Source: Sphingomonas citri (GTDB taxonomy: Bacteria > Pseudomonadota > Alphaproteobacteria > Sphingomonadales > Sphingomonadaceae). From it: 64,000 bases of DNA. Below, one piece after another: positions 41,456 through 51,154 of this stretch (positions are counted from its first letter, which is position 1; every line of letters starts with the position of its first letter). Below the pieces are notes generated by a model. It was not told the origin of the DNA. It did no database searches and worked only from the letters and a program-made list of their open reading frames with translations. Both the position numbers and the translations under genes were made by a program. The stretch covers positions 62,001 through 126,000 of the forward strand of contig NZ_JAHXZN010000001.1 of NCBI RefSeq assembly GCF_019429485.1, written 5' to 3'.

Positions 41456-43563
41456 TCGCGCCCGCTTCCGCCGTCACCGCGACCACCCTCGCTGTCGGGC
41501 TCGGGCGAGCCGCTGCGGGCCGGGCCGTCGCCGCGCGCGGTGTCGGCCGCCTGCGCTTCGGCGGTGGCGTTCGAGGCGTCGGTCGCCGCGGCCACGGCGT
41601 CGGAGCCCGACGCCGCGACGTCGTCGAGGTCGGGGCGCGGCGGGGGCGGGGCGTGCGCGGCGCGATAGGCCGCTTCCTCCGCCGCCATGCGCGTGCGGAT
41701 GTCGCCACCCCAGGTCGGCTCGACCTCGGCGAGGCTCTTGAGCGCGCGCTCGCGGTCGAAGAGGTAGGTCATGATGTCGCGCCCGATCATCGGCGTGTCG
41801 AGGTTGCGCACGGTATGGCCGTTGTGCTCCAGCACCACCGCCGCGGCGTAGCGCGGATTGTCATAGGGAGCGAAGCAGACGAACAGGGCGTGATCGCGCA
41901 GCTTGAACGGCAGCTGCCCGTTCTTGAGCACGCCGCTGCGCCGCTCCGCCGTGGTGATGCGGCGCACCTGCGCGGTGCCGGTCTTGGCCGCGATGGCGAT
42001 GCCGGGCACCTGCATCCGCGCCGCGCCACCCGTGCCGCCGGCGTTGACCACGCCGTACATCGCCTCACGGATGAGGCGGAAATGCTCGGGGTCGATCGCC
42101 ATGGGCTGCGCGCGCGGCTTGAACGGGTCGCGCAGCAGCGTCGGCTGGAGCTCCAGCCCCGAGCCCAATCGGCTCGCCATCACCGCGAGCTGCAGCGGGT
42201 TGGCGAGCACATAGCCCTGGCCGATCGAGGCGTTGATCGCGTCGGCGACCTTCCACTCGGTCTTGTACTTGCGCCGCTTCCACTCGCTGTCGGGCACGGT
42301 GCCGTAGCGCTGCGTCGCGAAGGGCAGGTCGAACTTCTGCCCGAGCCCGAGCGCGCGCGCCACCGGCGCGATCTTGTCGTAGCCGACGCGCCGCGCCATC
42401 TCGTAGAAGTAGATGTCGCAGCTCTGCATGATCGCGTTCTTGAGATCGAGCGGGCCGTGGCCGTGGCGCTTGTGGCAGTGCCACACGCCGTTGCCGACCT
42501 GGAACGCGCCCGAGCAGAACACGCGGTCGTTCGGGTCGATCCCCGCGGCGAGCAGCGCCAGCCCGTTCATCGGCTTCACCGTCGACCCCGGCGGGTAGAG
42601 CCCCTGAGTCACCTTGTTCATCAGCGGAACGTGGTCGTTCTCGCTGAGCATCTTCCACTCGAGCTGGCTGATCCCCTCGGAGAAGCTGTTGGGATCATAG
42701 GCGGGCATCGACACCATCGCGAGCATCTCGCCGTTGGTGCAGTCGAACACCACGCACGAGCCCGAGTTGGTGCCGAGCCGCCGCGCGGCATATTCCTGCA
42801 ACCCGGCGTCGATCGTCAGCCGCAGCGTGCGCCCGGGCACGTCGGGACGAGTGGCGAGTTCCTTGACCAGCTTGCCGCGCGCGGTGACCTCGACTCGCTT
42901 GGCGCCCGCGGTGCCGCGCAGCAGCGGCTCCATCGTCTTCTCCAGCCCATCCTTGCCGAGCTTGAAGCCGGGGGTGAGATAGAGCGGGTCGCGCGCTTTC
43001 TTATATTGTTCGGAGGTCGCCGCGCCGACATAGCCGATCAGATGCGCCACCGCGGCGCCCTGCGGATAGTGGCGCGCGAAGCCGCGCGACGGCGCCACGC
43101 CGGGCAGCTCGGGCTGGCGCACCTGCACCGCGGCGAAGCGGTCCCAGTCGATGTTCTCGGCGATCTCGACCGGGCGGAAGCCGGGCGAGTGTTTCAGCTC
43201 GGCCTCGATCTGCGCCACCTCCTCGTCGTCGAGCTCGAGCAGCGCACGCAGCCTCGCCAGCGTGCGCTCCTTGTCCTCGAGCCGGTCGGGGATGACGTCG
43301 ACGCGGAAATCGGTGCGGTTGCTCGCGATCGGCTGGCCGTTGCGGTCGACGATCCAGCCGCGCCGCGGCGGGATCATCGTCATGCTCACGCGGTTGCGCT
43401 CGGACAGCAGGTTGTAATGCTCGTTCTGCGTGATCGCGAGATAGCCCATCCGCCCGATCAGCAGCCCGCCCAGCCCGATCTGGCCCGCGCCGAGCAGCCA
43501 GGCGCGGCGCGAGAAGCTGTAGGCCTGCGCGGCCTCGGTCATGACGCGCGGCGGCCGCGCCAT
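41452..43563 (-). CDS. mrdA: Penicillin-binding protein 2 (D,D-transpeptidase)
   Basis: A 703-residue class B PBP. One membrane anchor is at about 20-42 (AWLLGAGQIGLGGLLIG). A dimerisation/pedestal domain follows (PPRRGWIVDRNGQPIASNRT). The transpeptidase domain has the nucleophile SxxK in YPPGSTVKPMNGLA and the KTG in AKTGTAQVRR. GQGYVLANPLQLA is another PBP2 block. The C-terminus has an unusual low-complexity, Ala/Asp-rich tail of about 80 residues after LFDRERALKSL. The start at 43563 overlaps the mreD stop. Confidence 0.95.
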   Translation of the reverse strand: MARPPRVMTEAAQAYSFSRRAWLLGAGQIGLGGLLIGRMGYLAITQNEHYNLLSERNRVSMTMIPPRRGWIVDRNGQPIASNRTDFRVDVIPDRLEDKERTLARLRALLELDDEEVAQIEAELKHSPGFRPVEIAENIDWDRFAAVQVRQPELPGVAPSRGFARHYPQGAAVAHLIGYVGAATSEQYKKARDPLYLTPGFKLGKDGLEKTMEPLLRGTAGAKRVEVTARGKLVKELATRPDVPGRTLRLTIDAGLQEYAARRLGTNSGSCVVFDCTNGEMLAMVSMPAYDPNSFSEGISQLEWKMLSENDHVPLMNKVTQGLYPPGSTVKPMNGLALLAAGIDPNDRVFCSGAFQVGNGVWHCHKRHGHGPLDLKNAIMQSCDIYFYEMARRVGYDKIAPVARALGLGQKFDLPFATQRYGTVPDSEWKRRKYKTEWKVADAINASIGQGYVLANPLQLAVMASRLGSGLELQPTLLRDPFKPRAQPMAIDPEHFRLIREAMYGVVNAGGTGGAARMQVPGIAIAAKTGTAQVRRITTAERRSGVLKNGQLPFKLRDHALFVCFAPYDNPRYAAAVVLEHNGHTVRNLDTPMIGRDIMTYLFDRERALKSLAEVEPTWGGDIRTRMAAEEAAYRAAHAPPPPRPDLDDVAASGSDAVAAATDASNATAEAQAADTARGDGPARSGSPEPDSEGGRGDGGSGRE

Positions 43564-44072
43564 CAGCGTGCCCGCTTGAGGTCGATCCACGCCACCAGCC
43601 GGGCGGCGGCGGGGAAGAGCAGGACGGAGAGGAGGATCTGGATCACGAGCACGCCGTCGACATAGGCGGAGAGCGGGCTCGCGAACAGCCGTCCGCCCGC
43701 CAGCGCGAGCGCGATCGCCACCGCGGCGATCGCCCAGCTCTGCGCGAAGTCGCGCACGCCCGAGCGCGCCTCGAGCGCCTCGACCAGGAAGAAGGCCAGC
43801 GTCCACAGCAGCATCGCGCTGCCCAGCGGCTGGCCCGAGACGAGATCGTCGAAGAGCCCGAGCAGCGCCGGTGCCCAGACGCGCAGCGACAGCGGCGCGA
43901 GCAGGCGCCACGCCAGCATCATCAGCAGCCCCAGCGGCGGCAACAGCCCGAGCGAGGCGTTCCACGGCAGCGTCGTCGCCAGCGAGCCGGCGAGCACGCT
44001 CGCCCAGGGGAGCAGGCGCGCGCGGCCGGGCGGCAGCGGCTCCTTGAACAGCGGGCGCGCGGGGAGCGTCAC
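43563..44072 (-). CDS. mreD: Rod shape-determining protein MreD
   Basis: A 169-residue inner-membrane protein with five or six helices. LGLLPPLGLLMMLAWRLLAP and LLGLFDDLVSGQPLGSAMLL match the conserved MreD region (GLLxDLlsGxPLG). The proline/arginine-rich N-terminus is cytoplasmic. The start is a GTG overlapping the mreC stop. It links MreC to the elongasome. Confidence 0.92.
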   Translation of the reverse strand: MTLPARPLFKEPLPPGRARLLPWASVLAGSLATTLPWNASLGLLPPLGLLMMLAWRLLAPLSLRVWAPALLGLFDDLVSGQPLGSAMLLWTLAFFLVEALEARSGVRDFAQSWAIAAVAIALALAGGRLFASPLSAYVDGVLVIQILLSVLLFPAAARLVAWIDLKRAR

Positions 44073-44980
44073 GGCTCGGGCGTGGCGGAGGGCGAGGGCT
44101 TGGGCGCGGGAGCGGGCGGGGCGGGGGGCGGCGGCATGAAGGCACGGTGCACCAGCGCGACGTCGAGCGAGTCGGGGCGAGCGAACGGCCGCGCCGGCGC
44201 GCTGTCGGTGCCGGCGCGCAGCACCCGCGCGACCGGCACGCCGGGGACGAAGATGCCGCCCGTGCCCGAGGTCACGAACAGGTCGCCGGGGCGAAAGCGC
44301 CCGTCCGCGGTGTCGATCGTGCGCACGTCGACCAGCCCGTCGCCGCGCCCGGCCGCCAGCGCGGGACGGCCATCGCGGGTGCGGCGCACCGGCACGACGC
44401 TCTCCGGGTCGGTGATGAGCAAAACGCGCGCGGTATCGGGGCCGACGTACAGCACGCGCCCGATCAGCCCCTCCGGCCCCGTCACCGGCTGGCCGTCCGC
44501 CACGCCCTGGAAGCTGCCCGCGTTGAGCAGGCCGAAGCGGCGCGTACTCGACGCGCTGGTGCTGACGATCCGCGCCGCCGCGATCGTCTCCGGCAGCCGG
44601 TCGCGCAACGTCAGCAGCCGCCGCAGCCGCACGTTCTCGATCTGCGCCTGTCGGCCGGCGAGCAGCGCGCCGCGCGCCTGGTTCAGCCGCGCGCGCAGCT
44701 CCCGGTTCTCGCCGCGCACCTGGAAGTGGCTGGCGATCGCGTCGGGGATGGAGGCGAGCTGACTGCCGGCGCCCGCCAGCAGTGCGGCGGGCGGTGCGGT
44801 CAGCTCAGCGACCGCCGACCGCAACGCGTTGAACGCGACCGGGTTGAAGGTCGACAGCGCGAGCAGCACCGCGCCGACCACCGCCCCGGCGATGCCGAGG
44901 ATGTAGGTGAGGAACAGGCTATATTGTGCGCGCCGCGAGAAGCCCGGACGCCGATCCCGTGACGGCGCCATTGCCGCCAT
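44069..44980 (-). CDS. mreC: Rod shape-determining protein MreC
   Basis: A 303-residue protein: a short cytoplasmic N-terminus (RRPGFSRRAQYSLF), one membrane helix (LTYILGIAGAVVGAVLLALS), a periplasmic coiled coil (about 80-115, ENRELRARLNQARGALLAGR), and the beta-rich MreC core (LLNAGSFQGVADGQPVTGPE with GLIGRV). The end is a proline/alanine-rich tail (about 275-303) that is probably flexible. It scaffolds PBP2. Confidence 0.94.
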   Translation of the reverse strand: MAAMAPSRDRRPGFSRRAQYSLFLTYILGIAGAVVGAVLLALSTFNPVAFNALRSAVAELTAPPAALLAGAGSQLASIPDAIASHFQVRGENRELRARLNQARGALLAGRQAQIENVRLRRLLTLRDRLPETIAAARIVSTSASSTRRFGLLNAGSFQGVADGQPVTGPEGLIGRVLYVGPDTARVLLITDPESVVPVRRTRDGRPALAAGRGDGLVDVRTIDTADGRFRPGDLFVTSGTGGIFVPGVPVARVLRAGTDSAPARPFARPDSLDVALVHRAFMPPPPAPPAPAPKPSPSATPEP

Positions 44981-44995
44981 CTCCTCGCCTCGAGC

Positions 44996-46090
<1,095 letters not shown>

Positions 46091-46183
46091 CTATATCCGA
46101 TCCGCGCGCCGCCGCCGTGAATCATGCGTGCAATTCTATCTGCGGGGTCGCGGGAAGCGGCGGCTTGGGCTAGGTGCTGCGCT

Positions 46184-47962
46184 GTGTCAATACGCCGGCT
46201 CCCCTCGCATCTGGTCAATCGCATCGCCGCGGGCGAAGTGGTGGAAAGACCGGCCAGCGCGTTGAAGGAGCTGGTCGAGAACGCGATCGACTCCGGCGCG
46301 ACGCGGGTCGCGGTGGTGCTCGCCGCGGGGGGTGTCGAGCGCATCGAGGTGGCCGACGACGGCTGCGGCATGACCCCCGGGGAGATCGCGCTCGCGCTCG
46401 AGCGCCACGCCACCTCCAAGCTGCCCGACGACGCGATCGAGGCGGTGCAGACGCTCGGCTTCCGCGGCGAGGCCTTGCCCTCGATCGCCTCGGTGGCGCG
46501 GCTGACGATTGAGAGCCGCCGGCGCGGTGCCGAGGGCTGGGCGCGCACCGTCGACAACGGCACCGTCGAGCGCGACGGCCCCGCCGCGCTGCCGCCCGGC
46601 ACGCGCGTGGTGGTGGAGGGGCTGTTCGCGCGGGTGCCGGCGCGGCGCAAATTCTTGCGCTCGCCGCGCTCCGAATATGCCAGCTGCCTCGATGTGGTGA
46701 AACGGCTGGCGATGGCCCGGCCCGATATCGCCTTCGCGGTCGAGCATGATGGCCGGCGCGTGCTGGCGGTGCCCGCGGCGGAGGGCCGACCTGGGCGAGT
46801 CGCCGCGCTGACCGACCGCGCGCTCGCCGACAATTCAGTCGCGGTCGATCTGGAACGGGACGGGCACGTGCTCGGCGGGGTGGCGGGTTTGCCGACCTTC
46901 CACCGCGGCGTCGCCGATCACCAATATCTCTTCGTCAACGGGCGGCCGGTGCGCGACCGGCTGCTGATCGGCGCGATCCGCGGTGCCTATGCCGAGATGA
47001 TGCCGCGCGATCGCCACGCCGTGGTCGCGCTGTTCCTCGACGTCCCCGCGAGCGAGGTCGACGTCAACGTCCACCCGGCCAAGACCGAGGTGCGCTTCCG
47101 CGACCCGGCGCTGGTGCGCGGCATGATCGTCTCGGGGCTGCGCCGCGCGCTCGACGCCGCGGGTCACCGCGTCGCGCATTCGGCGCCGGCGGACATCGGC
47201 GCGTTGTGGCGGCCCGAGCCGGTCGCTGCCGGCGCGGCGCCGGCGTTCGGCTTCGATGCCGCGCCGATGGCCGCGCCGTCGCCCGGCGGCACGCTGTTGC
47301 GCGAGCAGCGCACCACCTTCCTGACGCCGCCGCCGCAGGCGCGCGCGGAGGCGAGCTGGGCGCCGCCGCCCGAGCGCGATGATTATCCGCTCGGGGCGGC
47401 GCGCGGGCAAGTCAACAAGACCTATATCGTCGCTGAGGCGCAGGACGGGCTGGTGCTGGTCGACCAGCATGCCGCGCACGAGCGGCTGGTGCTGGAGCGG
47501 ATGCGCGCCGCGCTGGCGGGCGGGCGCGTGGCGAGCCAGGCGTTGCTGATCCCCGAGGTGGTCGAGCTGGACGAGCCAGCCTGCGACCGGCTCGAGGCGC
47601 GTGCGGACGAGCTGGCGGAGTTCGGGCTCGAGCTCGAGCGGTTCGGCGCGCGCGCGATCCTGGTGCGCGCCGCCCCCGCGCTGCTCGGGAGCGGCGACCC
47701 GACCGCGCTGGTCACCGACCTCGCCGACGAGCTCGCCGCCTATGACGAGGCGCTGTCGCTGCGCGAGCGGCTCGACGCGGTGGCGGGGACGATGGCGTGC
47801 CACGGCTCGGTCCGCGCCGGGCGCGCGCTCTCGCTGGCGGAGATGAACGCGCTGCTGCGCGAGATGGAGGCGACGCCGCACTCGGGCCAGTGCAACCACG
47901 GGCGCCCGACCTGGGTGAAGCTCGACTTCCCCGACATCGAGAAGCTGTTCGCGCGACGGTGA
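46184..47962 (+). CDS. mutL: DNA mismatch repair protein MutL
   Basis: A 592-residue protein. The GHKL ATPase part has HLVNRIAAGEVVERPASALK, LVENAIDSGA, VADDGCGMTPGEI, and the TLGFRGEALPSIASV loop, followed by NVHPAKTEVRFRD. The C-terminal dimerisation domain has KTYIVAEAQDGLVLVDQHAA and the ACHGSVRAG-like block. The DQHA(X)2E endonuclease motif region reads DQHAAHERLVLERM, normal for a Mut(H)-lacking lineage. NHGRPTWVKL ends it. The start is a GTG at 46184. Confidence 0.95.
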   Translation: MSIRRLPSHLVNRIAAGEVVERPASALKELVENAIDSGATRVAVVLAAGGVERIEVADDGCGMTPGEIALALERHATSKLPDDAIEAVQTLGFRGEALPSIASVARLTIESRRRGAEGWARTVDNGTVERDGPAALPPGTRVVVEGLFARVPARRKFLRSPRSEYASCLDVVKRLAMARPDIAFAVEHDGRRVLAVPAAEGRPGRVAALTDRALADNSVAVDLERDGHVLGGVAGLPTFHRGVADHQYLFVNGRPVRDRLLIGAIRGAYAEMMPRDRHAVVALFLDVPASEVDVNVHPAKTEVRFRDPALVRGMIVSGLRRALDAAGHRVAHSAPADIGALWRPEPVAAGAAPAFGFDAAPMAAPSPGGTLLREQRTTFLTPPPQARAEASWAPPPERDDYPLGAARGQVNKTYIVAEAQDGLVLVDQHAAHERLVLERMRAALAGGRVASQALLIPEVVELDEPACDRLEARADELAEFGLELERFGARAILVRAAPALLGSGDPTALVTDLADELAAYDEALSLRERLDAVAGTMACHGSVRAGRALSLAEMNALLREMEATPHSGQCNHGRPTWVKLDFPDIEKLFARR

Positions 47963-47994
47963 GGGGCGTGATGACCGCTGCGATTAGTCACCGG

Positions 47995-48090
47995 CGTCAT
48001 CCTGAACTCGTTTCAGGATCCACAGTGCCGCGTGAGTGACCCCGGCGGCGCCTGCGGGCCGGTGGATCCTGAGACAAGCTCAGGATGACG
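47995..48090. repeat. REP-like inverted repeat, copy 4
   Basis: The left end, CGTCATCCTGAACTCGTTTC, is identical to copy 3. The right end GAGACAAGCTCAGGATGACG has two changes. The core has GGCGGCGCCTGCGGGCCGG. It follows mutL by 32 nt. Confidence 0.88.
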
Positions 48091-48143
48091 CCGTCTCATA
48101 GTGCCGGGAGGAGGGATCAACGCGCGCTGTAACGGCGTGCGAC

Positions 48144-48386
48144 CTACTTCTCTCGCTTCGTCCCGCTCGCCGGCACCTGCGACAGTCGCGTCAGCAACAG
48201 CGGGATGTCGTGCGTGATATAGGTGTCGGTCGGCACCATCACGCTCGTGCGCAGCACCTTGCCCAGCGCGGTGAGGCGCTCTCTCCTGTCTCTGTCCGTC
48301 GCCGTCACGACCCGAATGTCCTTACGCTCATACCAAGACCACCGTCGCACCCGATCCGATGCGCGGTCGCCGTCACTGCAGATCAA
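48144..48386 (-). CDS. Uncertain small reading frame
   Basis: An 80-codon frame in the 636-nt gap between mutL and rplI. The distal half (TALGKVLRTSVMVPTDTYIT, then HDIPLLLTRLSQVP) has coding-like codon use. The segment DRDRRERLTALGKVL is faintly like the wing region of MarR-type regulators. The N-terminal part looks non-coding, so this may be a remnant of a longer gene. Low confidence. Confidence 0.25.
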   Translation of the reverse strand: MICSDGDRASDRVRRWSWYERKDIRVVTATDRDRRERLTALGKVLRTSVMVPTDTYITHDIPLLLTRLSQVPASGTKREK

Positions 48387-48531
48387 CCCGCCCGGATCGC
48401 GCGCGTTCCGTTCGGCAGCGTCGCTCGTCGCACGCGGAAACGCTTTGTCGCAGCGCCTTTTCGTTCAGCCCGCCGCAACCTTTGCGCGCGGCAGGCATTC
48501 TCCCCGGCGATCCAGCACAACAGGTCGCGCC

Positions 48532-48609
48532 ATGAGCAAGATTATGCCGCTAGTTCTAGCACTTGTCCCGCTCGCCGCAGTGGTCGGCGCGGTCGTGACG
48601 GTGCCCTGA
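48532..48609 (+). CDS. Possible 25-residue hydrophobic peptide
   Basis: The frame MSKIMPLVLALVPLAAVVGA, then VVTVP, would be a single short membrane helix with a basic start. No good ribosome-binding site is visible. It lies upstream of the strong terminator at 48665-48698. It is offered only as a candidate microprotein. Confidence 0.3.
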   Translation: MSKIMPLVLALVPLAAVVGAVVTVP

Positions 48610-48664
48610 ACCCACAGCCCCCCGGGCGTCGTTTCCCCCAACCCCCCCCCACGGCGCCCAACGG

Positions 48665-48698
48665 AAAGGCCCGCCCGGATCGCTCCGGGCGGGCCTTT
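48665..48698. terminator. Bidirectional terminator downstream of rplI
   Basis: AAAGGCCCGCCCGGA and TCCGGGCGGGCCTTT form a perfect 15-bp stem with a TCGC loop, flanked by A-runs on one side and T-runs on the other. It can therefore stop transcription in both directions. It lies 28 nt past the rplI stop. Confidence 0.93.
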
Positions 48699-48726
48699 CT
48701 GTACACCGGGAATGGTGGCACGGGGC

Positions 48727-49320
48727 TCAGCCCTGCGCCGGCTCGTCCTGCGCCTCGGCGGTCGCACCCGGCTCGGCGTTGGGATCGTAATCCTCGGTGA
48801 AGCCGCCCTGGTCGCGGCCTTCCTCGAAGACCTGCGCCATGACGTCGACGCCCTGCGCCTGCATCTCGGCCTCTTCCGGCGAGCGCGCGACATTGACCTT
48901 CACGGTCACCGCCACCTCAGGGTGGAGCTGCACGCGCACGTCGTACACGCCGATCGCCTTGATCGGGCGGTCGAGCACGATCTGGCTCTTGGTCACCTTG
49001 TGACCGTCGGCCTCGAGCGCCTCGACCAGGTCGCGCACCGCGACCGAGCCGTACAGCTGGCCGGTGTTCGACGACTGGCGGATCAGGGTGACCTGCGCGT
49101 CCTTGAACGAGCCGGCCTCCTTCTCCGCGTCCGAGCGCCGCGACGCGTTCTCGGCCTCGATGCGCGCGCGATTGGCCTCGAACACCTTGCGGTTGGCCTC
49201 GTTGGCGCGCAGCGCCTTCTTGCGCGGCAGCAGGAAGTTGCGGGCGAACCCGTCCTTCACCTTCACCACGTCGCCGATGCCGCCGAGCTTCTCGACGCGC
49301 TCAAGCAGAATGACGTCCAT
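48727..49320 (-). CDS. rplI: 50S ribosomal protein L9
   Basis: A 197-residue protein. The N-terminal domain has VILLERVEKLGGIGDVVKVK and GFARNFLLPRKKALRA, the classic L9 signature. The central helix and C-terminal rRNA-binding domain follow to about residue 150. It is some 45 residues longer than the usual L9 because of an acidic C-terminal extension (about 160-197, with QVFEEGRDQGGFTEDYDPN and a tail rich in Glu, Ala and Gln). It is last in the rpsF-rpsR-rplI operon. Confidence 0.96.
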   Translation of the reverse strand: MDVILLERVEKLGGIGDVVKVKDGFARNFLLPRKKALRANEANRKVFEANRARIEAENASRRSDAEKEAGSFKDAQVTLIRQSSNTGQLYGSVAVRDLVEALEADGHKVTKSQIVLDRPIKAIGVYDVRVQLHPEVAVTVKVNVARSPEEAEMQAQGVDVMAQVFEEGRDQGGFTEDYDPNAEPGATAEAQDEPAQG

Positions 49321-49332
49321 CTGCTCTTCTCC

Positions 49333-49557
49333 TTACTTCACGACGTAGGGCAGCAGGCCCAGGTGGCGGGCGCGCTTGATCGCCTGCGCCAACTCGCGCT
49401 GCTTCTTGGCGCTCACCGAGGTGATGCGCGACGGGACGATCTTGCCGCGCTCGGACACGAAGCCCTGCAGCAGACGCACGTCCTTATAGTCGATCCGCGG
49501 CGCGTCCTTGGCGCTGAACGGGCACGACTTGCGGCGGCGGAAAAACGGGCGCGCCAT
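49333..49557 (-). CDS. rpsR: 30S ribosomal protein S18
   Basis: A 74-residue protein that pairs with S6 on the 30S platform. [20 protein letters not shown] and [20 protein letters not shown], then [14 protein letters not shown], are the full S18 signature. The start overlaps the rpsF stop by one base. Confidence 0.97.
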   Translation of the reverse strand: MARPFFRRRKSCPFSAKDAPRIDYKDVRLLQGFVSERGKIVPSRITSVSAKKQRELAQAIKRARHLGLLPYVVK

Positions 49558-49985
49558 TATGCGTTCTCCTCTTCGCGGTCACGACGCGGACGGTCGCCCC
49601 GATCACCGCGATCCCCGCGGTCGCCACGCTCCCCGCGCTCGCCACGGCGCTCGCGGTCGCGCTCCTGCTTGCGCATCATCACGGTCGGACCCTGCTCGTG
49701 CTCGTCGACGCGCACGGTCATGTAGCGGATCACGTCCTCGTTGATGCTGGTCTGACGCTCCAGCTCGGCGACCGTGTCGCCCGGCGCGTCGATCTCGAGC
49801 ATCACGTAATGCGCCTTGCGGTTCTTCGCGATGCGATAGGCGAGGCTGCGCAGGCCCCAGGTCTCGGTCTTGACGACCGTGCCGCCGTGGTCGGTGACCA
49901 CCTTGGTCGCGGCTTCCGCCAGCGCGTCCACTTGCGCCTGTGCCAGATCCTGGCGCGCAAGGAACACGTGCTCGTACAGAGCCAT
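49557..49985 (-). CDS. rpsF: 30S ribosomal protein S6
   Basis: A 142-residue protein. [20 protein letters not shown], the [20 protein letters not shown] block and the [15 protein letters not shown] segment are the S6 core. The C-terminus is a charged low-complexity tail of arginine, glutamate, glycine and aspartate, including five tandem RGD/RGE triplets (about 118-132). The ATG at 49985 is the family start. A terminator-like hairpin lies about 70 nt upstream. Confidence 0.96.
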   Translation of the reverse strand: MALYEHVFLARQDLAQAQVDALAEAATKVVTDHGGTVVKTETWGLRSLAYRIAKNRKAHYVMLEIDAPGDTVAELERQTSINEDVIRYMTVRVDEHEQGPTVMMRKQERDRERRGERGERGDRGDRGDRGDRPRRDREEENA

Positions 49986-50053
49986 GCATGTACCTCTATG
50001 TTGGCCGATCGCTGACGGGCACCCCATGTGCCACGCCCCTCCGGCTGTCGTGC

Positions 50054-50091
50054 AACAACAAGGGGCGGAAGAAGCCGTAGCTTCCCGCCCC
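50054..50091 (-). promoter_or_regulatory. Terminator-like hairpin in the rpsF leader (possible attenuator)
   Basis: On the minus strand, GGGGCGGGAAGC, a TACG loop, and GCTTCTTCCGCCCC form a 12-bp stem with a TT bulge; TTGTTGTT follows. It lies 69 nt upstream of the rpsF start. The neighbouring gene on that side, fabD, is divergent, so no upstream minus-strand gene explains a terminator here. S6:S18 operons are often autoregulated through leader RNA. Confidence 0.5.
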
Positions 50092-50194
50092 GAGTGGGCG
50101 CGCTATGCCGCAGAACCGCTTCGCGCGCAAGGGCCTGCGGTTGACCGACCGGGAGCGCCGCCGTAGCAGCGCAGCCTTTCCAAGGAGAGGCACG

Positions 50195-51154
50195 ATGCGC
50201 GCGTTCATCTTCCCCGGTCAGGGCAGCCAGGCGGTCGGCATGGGTGCCGCGCTGGCCGACGCCTCGGCGGTCGCGCGCGAGGTGTTCGGCGAGGTCGACG
50301 AGGCGCTCGGCCAGAACCTGCGCCGGCTGATGGCGGAGGGGCCGGCCGACGACCTCACGCTGACCGAGAACGCTCAGCCCGCGATCATGGCCAACGCGAT
50401 CGCGACGCTCCGCGTGCTGACGCAGGAAGGCGGCGTCGTGCTCGCCGACAAGGCCGATTATGTCGCGGGCCACTCGCTGGGTGAATATACCGCTCTGTGC
50501 GCGGCCGAGACCTTCGACCTCGCGACGACGGCGCGGCTGCTCAAGCGGCGCGGTCAGGCGATGCAGGCGGCGGTGCCGGTGGGCGAGGGGGCTATGGCGG
50601 CGCTGCTCGGCGCCGACGTCGCTAAGGCCGAGACGATCGCGGGCGCCGCGGTCGACTCGATCCTGGCCGAGGGCGGCGAGCCTTTGGTCTGCACCGTCGC
50701 CAACGACAACGACCCGTCGCAGGTGGTGATCTCGGGGCACCGCCTCGCGGTGGAGCGCGCGATCGCGCTTGCCAAGGAACTCGGCGCCAAGCGCGCGGTG
50801 CTGCTACCCGTCTCGGCGCCGTTCCACTGCTCGCTGATGGAGGATGCCGCGCGCGCGATGGAATCGGCGCTGGCCGAGGCCGAGCTGCGCGCGCCTTTGG
50901 TGCCGGTCTTCGCCAACGTCGACGCCGCCGCGGTGGCCGACCCCGGCGCGATCCGCCGGCTGCTGGTCGAGCAGGTGACCGGGCGCGTGCGCTGGCGCGA
51001 GTCGGTGCTGGCGATGGTGGACGCGGGGGTGACCGAGTTCGTCGAGTTCGGCGGCAAGGTGCTCGCGCCGATGGTCAAGCGCATCGCGCCCGACGTCGAG
51101 GCTGTCAGCGTGGTATCGATGGACGACGTCGAGGCGCTGCTGAAGCGGCTCTGA
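50195..51154 (+). CDS. fabD: Malonyl-CoA:ACP transacylase
   Basis: A 319-residue enzyme that loads malonate onto acyl carrier protein for fatty-acid synthesis. The N-terminus is IFPGQGSQAVGMG. The nucleophile is S94 in YVAGHSLGEYTALCA and the catalytic histidine is H211 in PVSAPFHCSLME. VTEFVEFGGKVLAPMVKRI ends the domain. An AAGGAGAGG site precedes ATG 50195. It is the first of the fab genes and ends exactly where the reverse acyltransferase gene ends. Confidence 0.96.
   Translation: MRAFIFPGQGSQAVGMGAALADASAVAREVFGEVDEALGQNLRRLMAEGPADDLTLTENAQPAIMANAIATLRVLTQEGGVVLADKADYVAGHSLGEYTALCAAETFDLATTARLLKRRGQAMQAAVPVGEGAMAALLGADVAKAETIAGAAVDSILAEGGEPLVCTVANDNDPSQVVISGHRLAVERAIALAKELGAKRAVLLPVSAPFHCSLMEDAARAMESALAEAELRAPLVPVFANVDAAAVADPGAIRRLLVEQVTGRVRWRESVLAMVDAGVTEFVEFGGKVLAPMVKRIAPDVEAVSVVSMDDVEALLKRL

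Noticed and set aside
49590..49640. Short tandem repeat in the rpsF end as a CRISPR or satellite
   Set aside because: It is in frame and encodes the RGE/RGD tail of S6. There are no spacers and no cas genes.
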